From Microbacterium sp. MPKO10 (GTDB lineage: Bacteria > Actinomycetota > Actinomycetes > Actinomycetales > Microbacteriaceae), in contig NZ_JAPCHX010000008.1 of the NCBI RefSeq assembly GCF_026107415.2, positions 28,740 through 92,739 on the forward strand: a DNA stretch of 64,000 nucleotides, in the 5' to 3' direction. Shown here piece after piece: positions 34,177 through 42,417 of this stretch. The translations under genes and the position numbers were made by a program. Below the pieces are notes generated by a model, which saw nothing but the letters and a program-made list of their open reading frames with translations, was not told the DNA's origin and did no database searches. How positions within the stretch are numbered: position 1 is the first letter of the stretch; the number at the start of each line of letters is the position of its first letter.

Positions 34177-35397
34177 TTACTGCGTGCTCCGAGACCCGAG
34201 GCTGTCGTGCACCACACGCCCGGCCTGAATGACAGTGCGCGGGCGGTCCGCGTCGACGAGGGCATCGATGTCGTCGAGGGGGTTGCCGTCGAGAATGAGC
34301 AAGTCCGCGACAGCATCCTCGGCGATGATGCCCAGGTCGGGCCGCCTGATCAGGCCGGCTCCCACTGAGGTCACCGACGTCAGCGTCTCGAGTGTGCCCA
34401 GAATCTCGGCCTGCAGCCGCAGGCCGTTCAATTGTTCCTCTTCGAGCCCGCCGAGCAGATCAGAGCCGTAGGCGATCTTCACGCCAGCGCCCCGCGCGAG
34501 CTCAATCGCCCGCTGCCCCGAGGCGAATACCTCTTTGTTCTTCTGCTGCGCAGTCTCGGGGAGCCCGAGCTCGGCACCACGGCGCCGCATGGCGTCGTAC
34601 GCGATGAGGGTGGGCACCAGCGTGCTTCCGGTATCCGCCATCGCTCGTGCCGCCTCGGCATCCATCAAGTTGCCGTGCTCGATCGACCTCACACCGTTCG
34701 CGACGGCGTGCTGCACTGCCTCGGCCGAGTAGGCGTGCGCTGCAACATAGCTGCCTCGCCGCGCGGCCTCATCGGCCACCGCCTGAATCTCGTCAGCCGA
34801 GTACTGCGGGATCTCGAGCGGGTCGACGGGCGAGATCACGCCGCCCGACGCCATGATCTTGATCGCGTGCGCACCGGTGCGGAACCTGTCGCGCACCACG
34901 CGGCGCAGATCGGCAACGCCGTCGACGATCTGATTGGAATGCCCCCCGCAGAAATCCAGCTCCATCTCGTCGGAACGCGGGTCACCATGACCTCCCGTCT
35001 GGCTGAGCGCCGGCCCGGTATAGAGGTATCGCGGGCCCTCGATGACGTGCTTATCGAGGGCCATCGCGAACCCCTTATCTCCCCCCGCAACATCGCGCAC
35101 CGTCGTGAACCCGCGCCGGAGGGCGGCGCGCACCCGCGTCGCACCGACAAGTGCGACGTAGCTCAGCGGCGCGTGATCGTTGAAGAACCCGTTGAGCGTG
35201 ATGCCGTATGCGTGAAAATGCGCATCGATGAGCCCCGGCATGACGACGCGCCCCCCGGCATCCACAACCGTCTCACCGCTCGAAGCACCCCCAATTGTGG
35301 CGATGCGGCCACCGCGCACCTCGATGGTGCCCTCGACGAGGTCAGGCGATGTGCCGTCGAACACGAGAGCATTGGTGATCGTCAGATTCCCCGTCAT
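34177..35397 (-). CDS. Metal-dependent amidohydrolase (prolidase/imidazolonepropionase-like)
   Basis: A 406-residue amidohydrolase starting at 35397. Metal ligands are expected in LIDAHFHAYG (HxH, near 63), VAAHAYSAEAV and SIEHGNLMDA, and the late Asp in IAYGSDLLGG. GFTTVRDVAGGD and HGDPRSDEME are typical for the Xaa-Pro dipeptidase-like and ochratoxinase-like subgroup. It should hydrolyse an amide or lactam in the cytoplasm. It is the last gene of the IclR-ABC operon and overlaps the ABM-like gene by 4 bp. Confidence 0.88.
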   Translation of the reverse strand: MTGNLTITNALVFDGTSPDLVEGTIEVRGGRIATIGGASSGETVVDAGGRVVMPGLIDAHFHAYGITLNGFFNDHAPLSYVALVGATRVRAALRRGFTTVRDVAGGDKGFAMALDKHVIEGPRYLYTGPALSQTGGHGDPRSDEMELDFCGGHSNQIVDGVADLRRVVRDRFRTGAHAIKIMASGGVISPVDPLEIPQYSADEIQAVADEAARRGSYVAAHAYSAEAVQHAVANGVRSIEHGNLMDAEAARAMADTGSTLVPTLIAYDAMRRRGAELGLPETAQQKNKEVFASGQRAIELARGAGVKIAYGSDLLGGLEEEQLNGLRLQAEILGTLETLTSVTSVGAGLIRRPDLGIIAEDAVADLLILDGNPLDDIDALVDADRPRTVIQAGRVVHDSLGSRSTQ

Positions 35398-35702
35398 CCT
35401 TCTGCACCGCTCATGACACGGAACGTCTGGCCGATGCCGACGACGCCGTTCATGAGCTCCCCCAATCGGCCGTTCGATTCCGCGCGGAATGGGTTGTCGA
35501 CCCACCGCTGGTATGCGGCTTCGTCTGGCCACAACGCTGTCACGAGCACACGTCCCGAGCCGTCGGTGGCGACGGAGATGTCCGTCGCGACGCCGCCGGC
35601 CTCGGCCATGGCGCGCTGCAGGATCTGCTCCCTCTCATAGGCCTCGAGGATGCTGTCGATGCGATCCAGCGGAACATCGAACGTGAGAATCGTGCGGATC
35701 AT
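35394..35702 (-). CDS. Small ABM/EthD-like dimeric alpha-beta barrel protein
   Basis: A 102-residue protein beginning MIRTILTFDVPLDRIDSIL, with LVTALWPDEAAYQRWVDNPF near the middle. These patterns match antibiotic-monooxygenase/EthD-like barrels, which act as small oxygenases, isomerases or accessory proteins. It lies between the aspartoacylase-like and amidohydrolase genes and shares a 4-bp overlap with the latter. Its precise function is unknown. Confidence 0.7.
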   Translation of the reverse strand: MIRTILTFDVPLDRIDSILEAYEREQILQRAMAEAGGVATDISVATDGSGRVLVTALWPDEAAYQRWVDNPFRAESNGRLGELMNGVVGIGQTFRVMSGAEG

Positions 35703-35746
35703 GAATTTCCCCTTCTTTCGTGACCGAAATGCCGTGCGTGCCGTGC

Positions 35747-36694
35747 TCAGATGGCGTCGACGGTAGTGACGCTGCCGTTGTCGCCCACCATGAACCCGTA
35801 GTCGCCGGGCGCGCAGCGTGTGTACTGTTCCCTTGTCAACACGATGATGGTCTCGTCGAACGGAGCAACGAGCTCCTCCATCACCTCGAACGTGTGCGGG
35901 TTCACGACGCGGCCGAGCACGGTTCCGCCTGGAACGACGGAACCGAGAGTCTCGGGGCCGTAGTCAGAGATGACGGCCCCGCCCGTCGTGGGACGCAGCG
36001 TGACGAGCTTCGTCATGACCTTCTGCTCGGGCGGGTCGACCGGGTCGCCAGGCAGCATGCCGACGGCGCGCAGCACGTTCAGCGTTCCGGCCACCGAACG
36101 ATCGAGAAAGTCGGTGGTCAGCTGCCCGCCACCTCCCAGCTCGCTGACCATCGCCGGTTTTCCAGCCGAGAGCATCATCTCTGCGGAAGAACCGGTGTAT
36201 GGGTCGTGGTGGTAGAGAAGCGACGTTCCATAGTTGCGCGCCAGAATCTCGGCGCCCGAGTGAACGTATGCGTAATCGACTGTTGAATACAGGCCGCTGC
36301 TATGGAAGTCGATGAAGTAGTCAGCGCCCTCCTGAATCTCGACGAGCGCCGCAGCGAGTTGCTCGGTCAATGAGCCTCCGGCGTCCCCGGGGAAGATGCG
36401 GTTGAGGTTGAGACCATCCTGCGTCGTGTGACGCGTCATGCTCTCGTAGGCGTACGGATTGCTGACCGGCACGGCGACGAGCGTGCCCTTCAGCTCGTTC
36501 TCGTCGACGGCCTCCACGATGCGCCTGACCGCTTCGACCGCAGTGGCTTCGTCACCGTGGATTCCGCCGAAGATCAGAAAGCACGGGCCCGGCTCACGTC
36601 CCGTGATGGTGTGAATGGCCAGCGAGATGTCTGCGCCGGTTGGCATCGTTGTGATGTGCCTGTAGTCGAGTGAGCGAGATGCAGTTGTACCCAT
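35747..36694 (-). CDS. AstE/aspartoacylase-family zinc hydrolase
   Basis: A 315-residue M14-like hydrolase. The start at 36694 follows AAGGAG by four bases. Zinc ligands are in FGGIHGDEATA (His, Glu) and FIDFHSSGLY (His), with the catalytic Glu in VSELGGGG. The C-terminal beta-rich domain starts about residue 225. Relatives remove acyl groups from N-acyl amino acids or ectoine-type molecules. In an operon with a polyamine-type importer it probably deacylates the imported compound. Confidence 0.88.
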   Translation of the reverse strand: MGTTASRSLDYRHITTMPTGADISLAIHTITGREPGPCFLIFGGIHGDEATAVEAVRRIVEAVDENELKGTLVAVPVSNPYAYESMTRHTTQDGLNLNRIFPGDAGGSLTEQLAAALVEIQEGADYFIDFHSSGLYSTVDYAYVHSGAEILARNYGTSLLYHHDPYTGSSAEMMLSAGKPAMVSELGGGGQLTTDFLDRSVAGTLNVLRAVGMLPGDPVDPPEQKVMTKLVTLRPTTGGAVISDYGPETLGSVVPGGTVLGRVVNPHTFEVMEELVAPFDETIIVLTREQYTRCAPGDYGFMVGDNGSVTTVDAI

Positions 36695-36761
36695 GATTCT
36701 CCTTCGTATCTGGTAGCGGGTGTGTCGGTGTGAATGCCGCCGCCGAAGCGGCGGCCCGTCG

Positions 36762-38483
36762 TCACCGTGACGACGTGAGCGCGGATCGTTCCCCGCGCAA
36801 GAGGAAGAGCCCGGCGACAAAGGCGATGATCAGCGACAGAGCGATGAGCAGAGCGGCCAATGCGGCGAGCGTTGGATCTTGGTACTTCTGCATGTAGGTG
36901 AACATCCAGACCGGGAGCGTTTCCTGCCCCGGCTTCAGCAGAAATACAGTCATGTCGACTTCATCGAAGCTGACGATGAATGCGAACAGCCCCGCGGCGA
37001 TCAGCGAGGGCCGAATCGCGAAGAGCGTGGATGCCCGGAACGCACGCAACGGCCCGGCACCCAGGTCGCGGGCAGCGTCGTCGAGTGTCGCGTCTGTGCG
37101 CGACAACGCCGAGGTCACGACGATGATGACGAAGGGCAGCGTGACCACCACGTGCATGGCAATGATTCCCGCGACGCCGTCGAGCACGCCTGTGACGTTC
37201 AGAAGCAGAAAGGCAGCCAGACCGATCGTCACCTTCGGCACCACCATGGGCGCGAGGCTGAGCACCGAAACACCGCGAAGAACGAGGCTCCTGTACCGGT
37301 GGAAGCTCACGCTCGCCATCGTTCCGATGATCAGCACAATGACCGTCGACCAGATGGCGATGAAGACGCTGGCATACGTGGCTTCGGCGAGCCCGTCTTG
37401 GCTGAGCAGGTTCGTGTACCACTTCGTCGACCAGCCGGGGATAGGCCAGGCGCCATAAGATGCCGACGAGAACGACGAGATCACGATGATGACGAGGGGC
37501 GAGAGAACGAAGACGTAGACGGCGACCAGCCAGGTTCCCAGACCCGCTTTGATCCCCTTCTCTCCGGGAGCGGCAGTGACACCCTGCGCTCCTCCTACTT
37601 GCGCGCGTCGCTGCGCGAGCGTGAACAGGCCGAGCACGATCACCGCGAGCACAAGCAGCACGATGCTCGTCACCGCAGCCATCGGCCACTGCACTGTATT
37701 GACGTCGCTGTACACGAGAGTCGCGAGAACCGATACGCGACCTCCGCCAAGAAGCGACGGGGTGGCGAACGAGCTCATCGACAGCGCGAAGGTGATCTGC
37801 GCTCCCGCGATGATTCCCGGAAGAATCAGGGGGAGGATGACGCGGCGGAATGTCGTCCAGGGCTTCGCACCGAGGTCCATGGCCGCATCGCGGAGAGCCC
37901 CATCGACTTGGCCGAGCGAGCTGAGGATCGGGAAGACGACGAATGGCAGAAAGATGTGCACGAGCGCGATGACCACGGCGGGCCGCGCATACAGCATCTC
38001 CAACGGCGGCAGGCCGACGAGCCCCACCGCCCAGTTCACGATGCCTTTCTGGCCCAGCAGCAGGCTCCAGCCGTACGTTCGCGCGATGACGCTGGTCATC
38101 AGCGGTGCGAAGACGATGAAGATCCCGACGAATCGCCACGTCGAGCTCTTCGTGCGATGCAGTCCGTAGGCCGTGGGGACGGCGATCACCGTCGAGATGA
38201 CGGCGCTCAGCGCGGCGATGAGGAATGTCTCGCCGACCGCCGCGAGGCGGCTCGTTGAGGTGAAGAACGCTGCCCAGTGCGACGCCGTCGCCTCCGAGCC
38301 CGCGTTCATGTCGGTCTGGAACGACTGATCGACGAGCAGCCCGATCGACCCCAGAAAGAGCGTCAGCAGAAGCAGCGCCGATGGCGACGCAAGCGCTAAC
38401 CCCACCCACCGAGGCCGGTGAGATGCCCCTGAGGCCGTCGGCGCCGCGCGCCGACGCGCCGGTGCCGAGATCTGTGCAGTCAT
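36762..38483 (-). CDS. Fused double permease of a spermidine/putrescine-type ABC importer
   Basis: A 573-residue membrane protein in which PotB-like and PotC-like permeases are fused. EAA loops occur twice, DAAMDLGAKPWTTFRRVILP near 220 and DDAARDLGAGPLRAFRAST near 500, each with about six helices. The start at 38483 lies 13 bp after the binding-protein stop. Fused permeases are known in Fe3+ and some opine or polyamine transporters. Here there is only one gene where two are usual. Confidence 0.88.
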   Translation of the reverse strand: MTAQISAPARRRAAPTASGASHRPRWVGLALASPSALLLLTLFLGSIGLLVDQSFQTDMNAGSEATASHWAAFFTSTSRLAAVGETFLIAALSAVISTVIAVPTAYGLHRTKSSTWRFVGIFIVFAPLMTSVIARTYGWSLLLGQKGIVNWAVGLVGLPPLEMLYARPAVVIALVHIFLPFVVFPILSSLGQVDGALRDAAMDLGAKPWTTFRRVILPLILPGIIAGAQITFALSMSSFATPSLLGGGRVSVLATLVYSDVNTVQWPMAAVTSIVLLVLAVIVLGLFTLAQRRAQVGGAQGVTAAPGEKGIKAGLGTWLVAVYVFVLSPLVIIVISSFSSASYGAWPIPGWSTKWYTNLLSQDGLAEATYASVFIAIWSTVIVLIIGTMASVSFHRYRSLVLRGVSVLSLAPMVVPKVTIGLAAFLLLNVTGVLDGVAGIIAMHVVVTLPFVIIVVTSALSRTDATLDDAARDLGAGPLRAFRASTLFAIRPSLIAAGLFAFIVSFDEVDMTVFLLKPGQETLPVWMFTYMQKYQDPTLAALAALLIALSLIIAFVAGLFLLRGERSALTSSR

Positions 38484-38496
38484 TTCAGCCTCGATC

Positions 38497-39639
38497 TCAA
38501 ATCTTCGAGACGATGTCGCTGTTCCAGCGCTCGGTCCACTCCGCCTGGCTGGTTCCGACAATGTCGTAGTCAATCTCCATGAGGCCGTCGACCGTCGACT
38601 GCTGGAACGCGGGAAGGTCGGCCAGTGACGCGGGTGTCTCTGACTTCTCGTTGGCTGGAATCTCAATGGAGGTTTCCGCCCAGCGCGTCACCCACTTCGG
38701 CGACAGCATCTCGTTGATGATGTCCTGACAGACTTCCTTCTCGTCGTCGCCCTGGTCGGCGACCGACTGCAGGAACACCGGTAGCGGAATGGCGCCCTCT
38801 TCGGGAACCACGTACTCCAGTGGCGCGCCCCCGTTGATCCACTGCTGGCCCGTGCCCGCGAAGTATGAGGTCAACGGAGCTGTTCCGTCGCTGAGAACGT
38901 TCATGTACTGCGGATTCGACTCCACGATCAGTTTGATCTGATCGGCTCGTTCTTCCCAGAGCTCCCACCCCGGTTCCATGTTGTCGAGCCCGCCCCCGTT
39001 GGCGAGTGCCGCTGTGTACACGGCGTACCACGGGAAGTTGAAGAAGCTGACCTGTCCCTTATAGGCGGGGTCCCACAGCGACGACCACGACGCTGGTTTG
39101 CTTCCCAGTGCCTCCGGGTTCATGAGCAGACCGTATTGATCTGTTCCGATTCCGATGCCCAGGGAGTCGTCGCGCTGAAAGATCGATCGAATGTCGGCGG
39201 CGTTCGACATGGCTGAGTAGTCGAGCGGCTCCCACATCTCGTCGCCGATGCCCTGGATCGAGGTGTTGGTGTTGAAGAAGCCCATGTTCACGAGGGGCTT
39301 CTCTGGGTCGGCCTTGCGCTGCGCGAGCATCTTTCCGTAGCCCACCGAGTTCGACTGCTCATAGAACTCGATTGAGACGTTCGGATTGCTCTCCATGTAC
39401 TCCTTGGCGAACTCCTTCGGCATCTTTGCCAGGTCACCGCCGAGAAACACGAACATCGTGATCGAGAGCTTTTTTCCTCCGCCGCTGCTCCCGCTTCCGC
39501 CCTGCTCGAACGGCGACGAGCACGCGCTCAGCGTCGAGGCTGCGGCAAGTCCGGCAGCTCCAACGAGAAAGCCTCGTCGTGACAGCCGGCTCCGAATAGC
39601 ATCCAGACTCTGTTTCCCGGTGTTGTCGTTGTAATCCAT
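38497..39639 (-). CDS. Spermidine/putrescine-type substrate-binding lipoprotein
   Basis: A 380-residue extracellular binding protein starting at 39639. A twin-arginine-like signal SRLSRRGFLVGAAG and the lipobox STLSACSS suggest Tat export and lipidation. Conserved blocks include NPNVSIEFYEQSNSVGYGKM, TDQYGLLMNPEALG and ISFFNFPWY-like VSFFNFPWYAV, as in PotD/Ca-dependent SBP family 6/8. It delivers the substrate to the fused permease. Confidence 0.88.
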   Translation of the reverse strand: MDYNDNTGKQSLDAIRSRLSRRGFLVGAAGLAAASTLSACSSPFEQGGSGSSGGGKKLSITMFVFLGGDLAKMPKEFAKEYMESNPNVSIEFYEQSNSVGYGKMLAQRKADPEKPLVNMGFFNTNTSIQGIGDEMWEPLDYSAMSNAADIRSIFQRDDSLGIGIGTDQYGLLMNPEALGSKPASWSSLWDPAYKGQVSFFNFPWYAVYTAALANGGGLDNMEPGWELWEERADQIKLIVESNPQYMNVLSDGTAPLTSYFAGTGQQWINGGAPLEYVVPEEGAIPLPVFLQSVADQGDDEKEVCQDIINEMLSPKWVTRWAETSIEIPANEKSETPASLADLPAFQQSTVDGLMEIDYDIVGTSQAEWTERWNSDIVSKI

Positions 39640-39664
39640 GATCGATCCCTCAATTCGCATTGCT

Positions 39665-40690
39665 TCAACGGCTCAACTCGACGACGGCGTCGGATGGCCA
39701 CCCAATTTCTACGTTCTCTCCCACGCCCGCATGGAAGTCAGAGATCGCGGGTCGCTCGACGGCGATCGTCGCGCCGCCGTCGATGCCGACGCGATAGCTC
39801 ACCCGTGACCCGCCGAATGAGACGTCGGTCACCGTTCCGGCGAACCGATTCTCGAGCCCGGCGGGAAGCGACCCGCCGATCTGAATCACCTCGGCTTTGA
39901 CGGCGACGGCTCCCTGTTCGTTCGACATCCCCGTGCCCCGGGGAAGTTCGTTGTTCTCGATGACGTTGGTGTCACCGACGAATGATGCGACGAATCGACT
40001 GGCCGGTTTGTTGTAGACCTCACGTGGCGACCCGACCTGCTCGATCGAACCGTTGTTCATGACGGCGATCGAGTCTGACATCGTGAATGCCTCGTGCTGG
40101 TCGTGCGTGACGTAGATGAACGTTGTTTCGGAGTCTTTCTGGATGCGCTTGAGCGCACGCTGCATCTGCACGCGCAGCTTCTGATCGAGTGAGCTCAGCG
40201 GCTCGTCGAGCAGCAGAACGGCCGGTTCGTTCGCCAGTGCCCGTGCGATCGCGACGCGCTGTTGCTGGCCGCCCGAGATCTCATGAGGATGCCGGTTGGC
40301 CAGAGCCGCGAGCCCAACGAGCTCGAGCTTCTCGTCGACGATCCGACGGATGTCTTCGCGTCCGCGCTTGTGCGCTTTGGGGCCGAACGCCACGTTCTCT
40401 GCGATTGTCATCTGCGGAAACAGCGCCAGGCGCTGGAACACGAGGTTGGTCGCTCGTTTGTGCCCGGGAGTATCTTTCACTGCCTGCCCGCGAATCGAGA
40501 TGTCCCCGGCGGTGGGCTCATCGAGCCCAGACAGCAGCCGCAGCAGAGTCGACTTGCCGCACCCCGACGGGCCAAGCAGCGAGAAGAACGATCCGCGCTC
40601 GACCTGCAGGTTGATATTGTCCAGCGCCACAACGTTGCCGCCGAACACCTTGCGCACGTTTCGCGCATCGATATCGATCTCAGTCGACAT
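39665..40690 (-). CDS. Spermidine/putrescine-type ABC ATPase
   Basis: A 341-residue PotA-like ATPase: Walker A GPSGCGKSTLL near 40, Q-loop VFQRLALFPQ, signature SGGQQQRVAIARAL, Walker B LLLDEPLSSLD, H-loop YVTHDQHEAF. The C-terminal TOBE domain begins about 260. The start at 40690 lies within the last codons of the IclR gene (11-bp overlap), coupling regulator and transporter. Confidence 0.93.
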   Translation of the reverse strand: MSTEIDIDARNVRKVFGGNVVALDNINLQVERGSFFSLLGPSGCGKSTLLRLLSGLDEPTAGDISIRGQAVKDTPGHKRATNLVFQRLALFPQMTIAENVAFGPKAHKRGREDIRRIVDEKLELVGLAALANRHPHEISGGQQQRVAIARALANEPAVLLLDEPLSSLDQKLRVQMQRALKRIQKDSETTFIYVTHDQHEAFTMSDSIAVMNNGSIEQVGSPREVYNKPASRFVASFVGDTNVIENNELPRGTGMSNEQGAVAVKAEVIQIGGSLPAGLENRFAGTVTDVSFGGSRVSYRVGIDGGATIAVERPAISDFHAGVGENVEIGWPSDAVVELSR

Positions 40691-41498
40691 GCGACACCTC
40701 CCGAGCAAATGTCACGTGATCAGTCGGAAGAGACGACAGCGCTGCCGCTTCCTTCATGAGTAGCTTGGCTGCTTCGTCAGCGACCTCCGGCCGGAACCGC
40801 GCTGCGGGGCCGGCCACCGAGACTGCGCCGACTGCCGTGCCGTCTTGCCCGATGATCGGAACGGCCCTGCACCGCAGCCCGGGTGCAAATGTCTCTTCGT
40901 CTTTCGTGTATCCATCGGCGATCGCCTGTCGCAGTTCGTCATCGAGCTCGTCGAGGCGCGGGCTGTTGTCGTCGCGTTCCCACGCCGTGGCAAGTTCGCG
41001 CTTCCGCTGTTCGGCCGACCGCGACAGAATCGCCTTTCCCAGAGCGGATGCCGTCGGCGATACCTGTTCGCCGACACGGTGAACCGCGCGAAGCGGATGC
41101 TCCGATTCGGTGCGCGCGACGATCACGATGCGGTCGCCGATGATGAGGCCGCCGGTCACGCTCTCACCTGTTGCCTCTGTGATGCGCGTGGTCGCTGCCT
41201 CGATCCGCTGCGGGGTGTGCAGCTGTGCGCTGACGACGACAGCCATTCGCACAACGCGTCCACCGGGCAGGTACTTCCCGTGACCGTCTTGCACGAGAAA
41301 GTCCCATTCCTCGAGGTTCTTCACAAGGCGAGACGTCGTCGAGATCGGAACGCGTGCGCGCTCTGAGATCTCGGTCATCGTCAGTGGTGCGTCATCAGCG
41401 ATGACGGCAAGCTCGAGCAAATCGAGGATCCGACCCATGTAGCTGGGCTTTGGACTTCCACTGAGTGCAAGTCCCTCTTCATTGAGTGCAACTCCCAT
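40680..41498 (-). CDS. IclR-family transcriptional regulator
   Basis: A 272-residue regulator. The HTH is ERARVPISTTSRLVKNLEEW at about 47-66, followed by the IclR effector domain from about 90 (RIVIVARTESEHPL, SPTASALGKAILS, GLRCRAVPIIGQDG). The start given is 41498. An ATG at 41438 gives a protein beginning at MGRILDLLEL and would place two TGAGTGCAA direct repeats upstream. It leads the operon of transporter and hydrolases, so autoregulation covers the whole unit. Confidence 0.9.
   Translation of the reverse strand: MGVALNEEGLALSGSPKPSYMGRILDLLELAVIADDAPLTMTEISERARVPISTTSRLVKNLEEWDFLVQDGHGKYLPGGRVVRMAVVVSAQLHTPQRIEAATTRITEATGESVTGGLIIGDRIVIVARTESEHPLRAVHRVGEQVSPTASALGKAILSRSAEQRKRELATAWERDDNSPRLDELDDELRQAIADGYTKDEETFAPGLRCRAVPIIGQDGTAVGAVSVAGPAARFRPEVADEAAKLLMKEAAALSSLPTDHVTFAREVSHVD
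41462..41491. promoter_or_regulatory. Direct repeat TGAGTGCAA at the IclR gene start
   Basis: TGAGTGCAA occurs at 41462-41470 and 41483-41491, 21 bp apart, two helical turns. If IclR translation starts at 41438, these would be operator half-sites; if at 41498, they lie in the first codons. Confidence 0.35.
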
Positions 41499-41784
41499 AC
41501 CGGGACACTAGGCAACGTCCGCGGCGAGTGTCAAGCATTTCTCAGATTAAATCGACAGCGTGACCCGTTCGACGCACCTCGATCACCACGCGAGGCGCGA
41601 TCGGCAATCACAACGTTTGACCGCTCACGAAGGCAACTCTTCTGAGCACGCACGCTGATCAGTCCGCGTATGGGCACGCATCTCGAGGTCGCGAAGTGCT
41701 CGGCACAGCGGCCGCAGAGCCACCTGGCCCAGAGCACGCGAAAGACCTGAGAGCACCGGGTTTCTTCGATGGGCGTGCTGGTGT
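41499..41784. other. Gap between the IclR operon promoter and the TetR gene end
   Basis: 286 bp with no convincing gene. A weak stem pairs CGCACCTCG at 41573-41581 with CGAGGCGCG at 41591-41599 and could be the TetR-FMO terminator. The right part (41499-41550) should hold the IclR operon promoter. Confidence 0.4.
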
Positions 41785-42417
41785 TCAGCCCTCGCTTCGA
41801 ACGGCGAGCAGCCCCGCTTGACGATAGATGCGTCGCAGGTACTCGAGAAGCTCCTCTGGAGATATCTCTCCGGGCTGAAGCAACCGGTACAGCAGGGAGC
41901 CGACAGTCATATCGATGAGACTCTCGACATCGGTATTCGCCGGCAGGTGTTTCTCGGCGACGGCCTTGTGAAGCATGGGGATAGCGACGTTTCGTCGAGG
42001 AACGATGTGATTGTCCCAGAACGCCACCATGATGCCCGGGTGCGTGAACCGGGAACCAAATGCCTGCGCGAGAAGCGCTCGGTACTCGAACGAGGCCATC
42101 GTGTGTGCGGCTGCAGGGAGCGCAGCCTCAATGAGCGACGACATCTGTGCAAAGCTCATCGCCGGGTCAAGATCGCGTGCCTCCGCACCGGGAGAGGCAC
42201 GACCCGGCATGTCGCCGGAAGCGGACTCCACAGCTGCCGCAAGAAGATCTTCGCGAGATGACCATCGACGGTACACCGTCACCTTGCTCACCCCGGCCGT
42301 TCGCGCGATTTCCTCCATGCTCGCGGCCGCGATGCCGCGCTCTACGAGTAGCTGACGCGCGGCACGAAGTATCGAGTCGTCAGCGGCAGAACTGCGCGGA
42401 CGCCCTGTGCGCGTCAT
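41785..42417 (-). CDS. TetR-family repressor
   Basis: A 210-residue repressor with the HTH IARTAGVSKVTVYRRWSSRE at about 37-56 and a TetR_C-type ligand domain (GSLLYRLLQPGEISPEELLE). Its ATG overlaps the stop of the monooxygenase gene (4 bp), so it is the second gene of the same operon. The 24-bp palindrome at 43923-43946 is its probable operator. Confidence 0.9.
   Translation of the reverse strand: MTRTGRPRSSAADDSILRAARQLLVERGIAAASMEEIARTAGVSKVTVYRRWSSREDLLAAAVESASGDMPGRASPGAEARDLDPAMSFAQMSSLIEAALPAAAHTMASFEYRALLAQAFGSRFTHPGIMVAFWDNHIVPRRNVAIPMLHKAVAEKHLPANTDVESLIDMTVGSLLYRLLQPGEISPEELLEYLRRIYRQAGLLAVRSEG

Noticed and set aside
36879..38258. A 459-codon plus-strand open frame antisense to the fused permease
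   Set aside because: Highly charged, repetitive composition without motifs; the opposite strand encodes clear EAA loops and membrane helices.
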